Assembly (NCBI GenBank): GCA_003514205.1
Contig: DORQ01000037.1
Coordinates: forward strand, 1 to 6,852
Source: Acidimicrobiaceae bacterium
GTDB lineage: Bacteria > Actinomycetota > Acidimicrobiia > Acidimicrobiales > Microtrichaceae
Direction of reading: 5' to 3'
DNA length: 6,852 nt
Shown in pieces: positions 4,878-6,852 of the stretch; within the stretch, counting starts at the first letter, position 1, and every line of letters starts with the position of its first letter. The notes below the pieces were generated by a model. That model did not search any database, was not told where the DNA came from, and saw only the letters and a program-made list of their open reading frames with translations. Made by a program: the position numbers and the translations under genes.

Positions 4878-6852
4878 ATGCGCACTGTTCTCGGAACCTG
4901 TCCTCATGACTGTCCAGATAGTTGTGGATGGGTCGCGACTGTGGACGAGGGCGGGGTGGCGGTATCGCTGCGAGGCAATCCCGACCACCCGTTCTCCGTT
5001 GGTGAGCTGTGCCCGAAGGTCAATCGCTACCTCGATCGGGTCTACCACCCGGATCGGATCCTCACGCCACTCATTCGCACTGGCCCGAAAGGTAGCGGGG
5101 AGTTTCGGGAGGCGACCTGGCCCGAGGCGCTTGAGTTCGCTGCTACCGAGCTCCGCCGAGTGATCGATACCTACGGCGGCGAGGCGGTTGTGCCGTATTC
5201 CAGTGCTGGCACCCAGGGGCTCATCCAGATGAGTTCGCTCGACCGTCGGTTCTTCGCGCATCTCGGCGCCACCCGCATGACCGGATCGGTATGCGGCGCA
5301 ACAGCGGGTGCCGGGATGAGCCTTGCCTATGGTCTACCTCTCGGTGCTGAACCGGTGGATCTCGAGCATTCCAAGTACGTGATTTTGTGGGGCACCAACA
5401 CCAGGCTCACCAATCGTCACCTGTGGCCCTTCGTGGAGAAGGCGCGCGAGCGCGGCGCGAAGATCGTGGTGATTGACCCAGTTCGAACGATGACTGCAGA
5501 GTCGGCTGACTGGTTCATCCAACCGTTACCGGGCACCGATATTGCGCTGATGTTGGCGATGATGAATGTGATCATCGCCGAGGGCCTCGTCGACACCGAT
5601 TTTGTGGCGGAGCACACCACCGGATTTGAGCAGCTCGTTGATCACGTGGCCGACTGGTCACCAGTGCGCGCGGGCGGGGTATGTGGTCTTGAGCCTGAGG
5701 TGATCATTCAGCTCGCACGGGAGTATGCCACGACTCGCCCGGCCTTCATCCGGACCTTGATCGGAGCAGAGCACAGTCGCGACGGCGCCAGCTTCTTCCG
5801 CACAATCTCGTTGCTGCCCATGTTGATTGGCTCCTGGCGTGAACGAGGTGGTGGCGTCGCTCGTTCCATCGGGTCCTGGTCGGCACCCTTTCTCAACGAC
5901 TCGGTGTTCGATCCTTCCAGCCGTCCCAAGACGAGGTCGCTTCCTGAGGTGCAGCTCGGTCAGCACCTCACTGACCCGGAGTTGGGCATTCACGCACTGA
6001 TGGTGTGGAACGCCAACCCGGTGATCTCGCTTCCCAATGCGGGCGCGATTCGCAGAGGGTTGGAACGATCGGATCTGTTCTGTGTGGTGTCGGAGCAGTT
6101 CATGACTGATACCGCTAGATACGCCGATGTTGTGTTCCCAGCGACCACCCAGATTGAGCACCTCGACGTGGTTGGTTCGTGGGGTCACGTCAACATCGGT
6201 TGGAACGAACCCGCAATCGAGCCGCAAGGTGAGAGTGTTGCCAACACGGAGCTGTTCCGCCGATTAGCAGCCGCAATGGGCATCACCGACGAGTTGTTTG
6301 ACTGCAGCGACGAGCAACTGATTGAGCGGGCGGTATGTGGCATTGATACTGCGGAACTTCGCGAACGCGGCTGGGTGCGACCCGATCTCCCCAGTCCACT
6401 GCGGCCGGATCGCGATGGAACGTTCCCAACAGCAACTGGCAAGGTTGCCTTCGACGATCCGGCCCTTGAGAAGATCGGGATCAGCCGGCTCCCCACCTAT
6501 TCGCCGCCGCCAATTCCCGATCTGGATGGTGAGGCCTTCGTGCTGCTGACGCCAAAGCGTCACACCAGGTTCCTGAATTCGACCTACTCCGCGCACCATG
6601 GCCCGAAGGAGACTCCACCGGGTGTTGATCTGTGCGCGGCCGACGCTGAGCGGTTGGGATTGCAGGCGGGTGAGTTGGTTCGTGTTGGTAACCAGCGGGG
6701 TGCGTTGGAACTTCCGGTGGTGATCAGCGAGCGAGTGCGCCCTGGGGTTGTCGCTATCCCATGGGGTTGGTGGGGCGAGGCCGCGAACGTGAATGTTCTC
6801 ACTGATGACACTCTCACTGACGCTGGCGGAGGTGTTCGCTACAACGACACCT
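4878..6852 (+). CDS. Molybdopterin (bis-MGD) oxidoreductase with N-terminal [4Fe-4S] domain, 3' end outside window
   Basis: The frame runs from ATG 4878 to the right edge without a stop (658 complete codons). By comparison with the family (about 680-700 residues, from memory) it should be nearly full length. It belongs to the DMSO-reductase/formate-dehydrogenase superfamily (BisC-like, COG0243). The iron-sulfur site is Cys8-x3-Cys12-x3-Cys16-x28-Cys45 (CPHDCPDSC, then LCPK). Cys139 in GSVCGATAG is the probable molybdenum ligand. Cofactor-binding segments include WGTNTRLTNRHLWP (171-184), VVIDPVRTMTAESADW (197-212) and WNANPVISLPN (377-387). The C-terminal MopB-type beta-barrel domain begins near residue 553 (LLTPKRHTRFLNS) and reaches NVLTDDTLTDAGGG (638-651). 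No Tat signal precedes the iron-sulfur motif, so the enzyme should be cytoplasmic. The residue after Cys139 is Gly, not the His found in formate dehydrogenases, which argues against that activity. The start has no clear Shine-Dalgarno sequence, but the upstream VOC stop at 4863-4865 is in the same frame, and no other start precedes Cys8. The substrate is unknown. Confidence 0.9.
   Translation, partial: MRTVLGTCPHDCPDSCGWVATVDEGGVAVSLRGNPDHPFSVGELCPKVNRYLDRVYHPDRILTPLIRTGPKGSGEFREATWPEALEFAATELRRVIDTYGGEAVVPYSSAGTQGLIQMSSLDRRFFAHLGATRMTGSVCGATAGAGMSLAYGLPLGAEPVDLEHSKYVILWGTNTRLTNRHLWPFVEKARERGAKIVVIDPVRTMTAESADWFIQPLPGTDIALMLAMMNVIIAEGLVDTDFVAEHTTGFEQLVDHVADWSPVRAGGVCGLEPEVIIQLAREYATTRPAFIRTLIGAEHSRDGASFFRTISLLPMLIGSWRERGGGVARSIGSWSAPFLNDSVFDPSSRPKTRSLPEVQLGQHLTDPELGIHALMVWNANPVISLPNAGAIRRGLERSDLFCVVSEQFMTDTARYADVVFPATTQIEHLDVVGSWGHVNIGWNEPAIEPQGESVANTELFRRLAAAMGITDELFDCSDEQLIERAVCGIDTAELRERGWVRPDLPSPLRPDRDGTFPTATGKVAFDDPALEKIGISRLPTYSPPPIPDLDGEAFVLLTPKRHTRFLNSTYSAHHGPKETPPGVDLCAADAERLGLQAGELVRVGNQRGALELPVVISERVRPGVVAIPWGWWGEAANVNVLTDDTLTDAGGGVRYNDT

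Noticed and set aside
4656..5261. 201-codon minus-strand open frame spanning the VOC-oxidoreductase junction
   Set aside because: It is antisense to two well-supported genes, including the conserved C8/C12/C16/C45 iron-sulfur region, and resembles no family.
5658..6227. 189-codon minus-strand open frame
   Set aside because: Antisense to the molybdopterin oxidoreductase, whose motifs continue unbroken on the plus strand.
4878..6852. Calling the molybdenum enzyme a formate dehydrogenase completing formaldehyde oxidation with MscR
   Set aside because: It lacks the His after the Mo-ligand Cys, is separated from mscR by the opposite-strand nhaA, and similar proteins have many substrates.

Overview
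The window looks like chromosomal DNA from a mycothiol-producing actinobacterium. The main evidence is a gene with all the hallmarks of S-(hydroxymethyl)mycothiol dehydrogenase, since mycothiol is the low-molecular-weight thiol of Actinobacteria. GC-rich codon use, GTG starts and an actinobacterial-style DUF2207 protein agree with this. I cannot fix the genus. A lineage with only moderately high GC, such as Acidimicrobiia, is possible, but that is a guess. There are no mobile elements, CRISPR arrays, tRNAs or rRNAs.

Layout, left to right. (1) The 3' part of a DUF2207 membrane protein gene, cut by the left edge (1-1135, +). (2) An 80-base gap, then mscR (1216-2301, +), overlapping by one base with a metallo-beta-lactamase-fold hydrolase gene (2301-2945, +). 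(3) nhaA, a Na+/H+ antiporter gene (4250 down to 2949, -), converging on the hydrolase gene with only 3 bases between stop codons. (4) A 210-base divergent intergenic region (4251-4460) rich in secondary structure. On the minus strand it holds a candidate structured 5' leader for nhaA. (5) A small VOC/PhnB-like gene (4461-4865, +), then after 12 bases a long gene for a molybdopterin (bis-MGD) oxidoreductase with an N-terminal [4Fe-4S] site (4878 to the right edge, +). Its start is present but its last few dozen codons are missing.

The mscR-hydrolase pair forms a plausible formaldehyde-detoxification unit. Formaldehyde reacts with mycothiol, MscR oxidises the adduct, and the hydrolase may release formate and mycothiol; that last step is inference. 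NhaA handles sodium and pH homeostasis. The VOC and molybdenum-enzyme genes probably share a transcript, but neither substrate can be read from sequence.

No clearly new multi-gene system is visible. The most interesting element is the nhaA leader, where a compact set of complementary segments, including a possible pseudoknot over the only Shine-Dalgarno-like sequence, suggests a cis-regulatory RNA.
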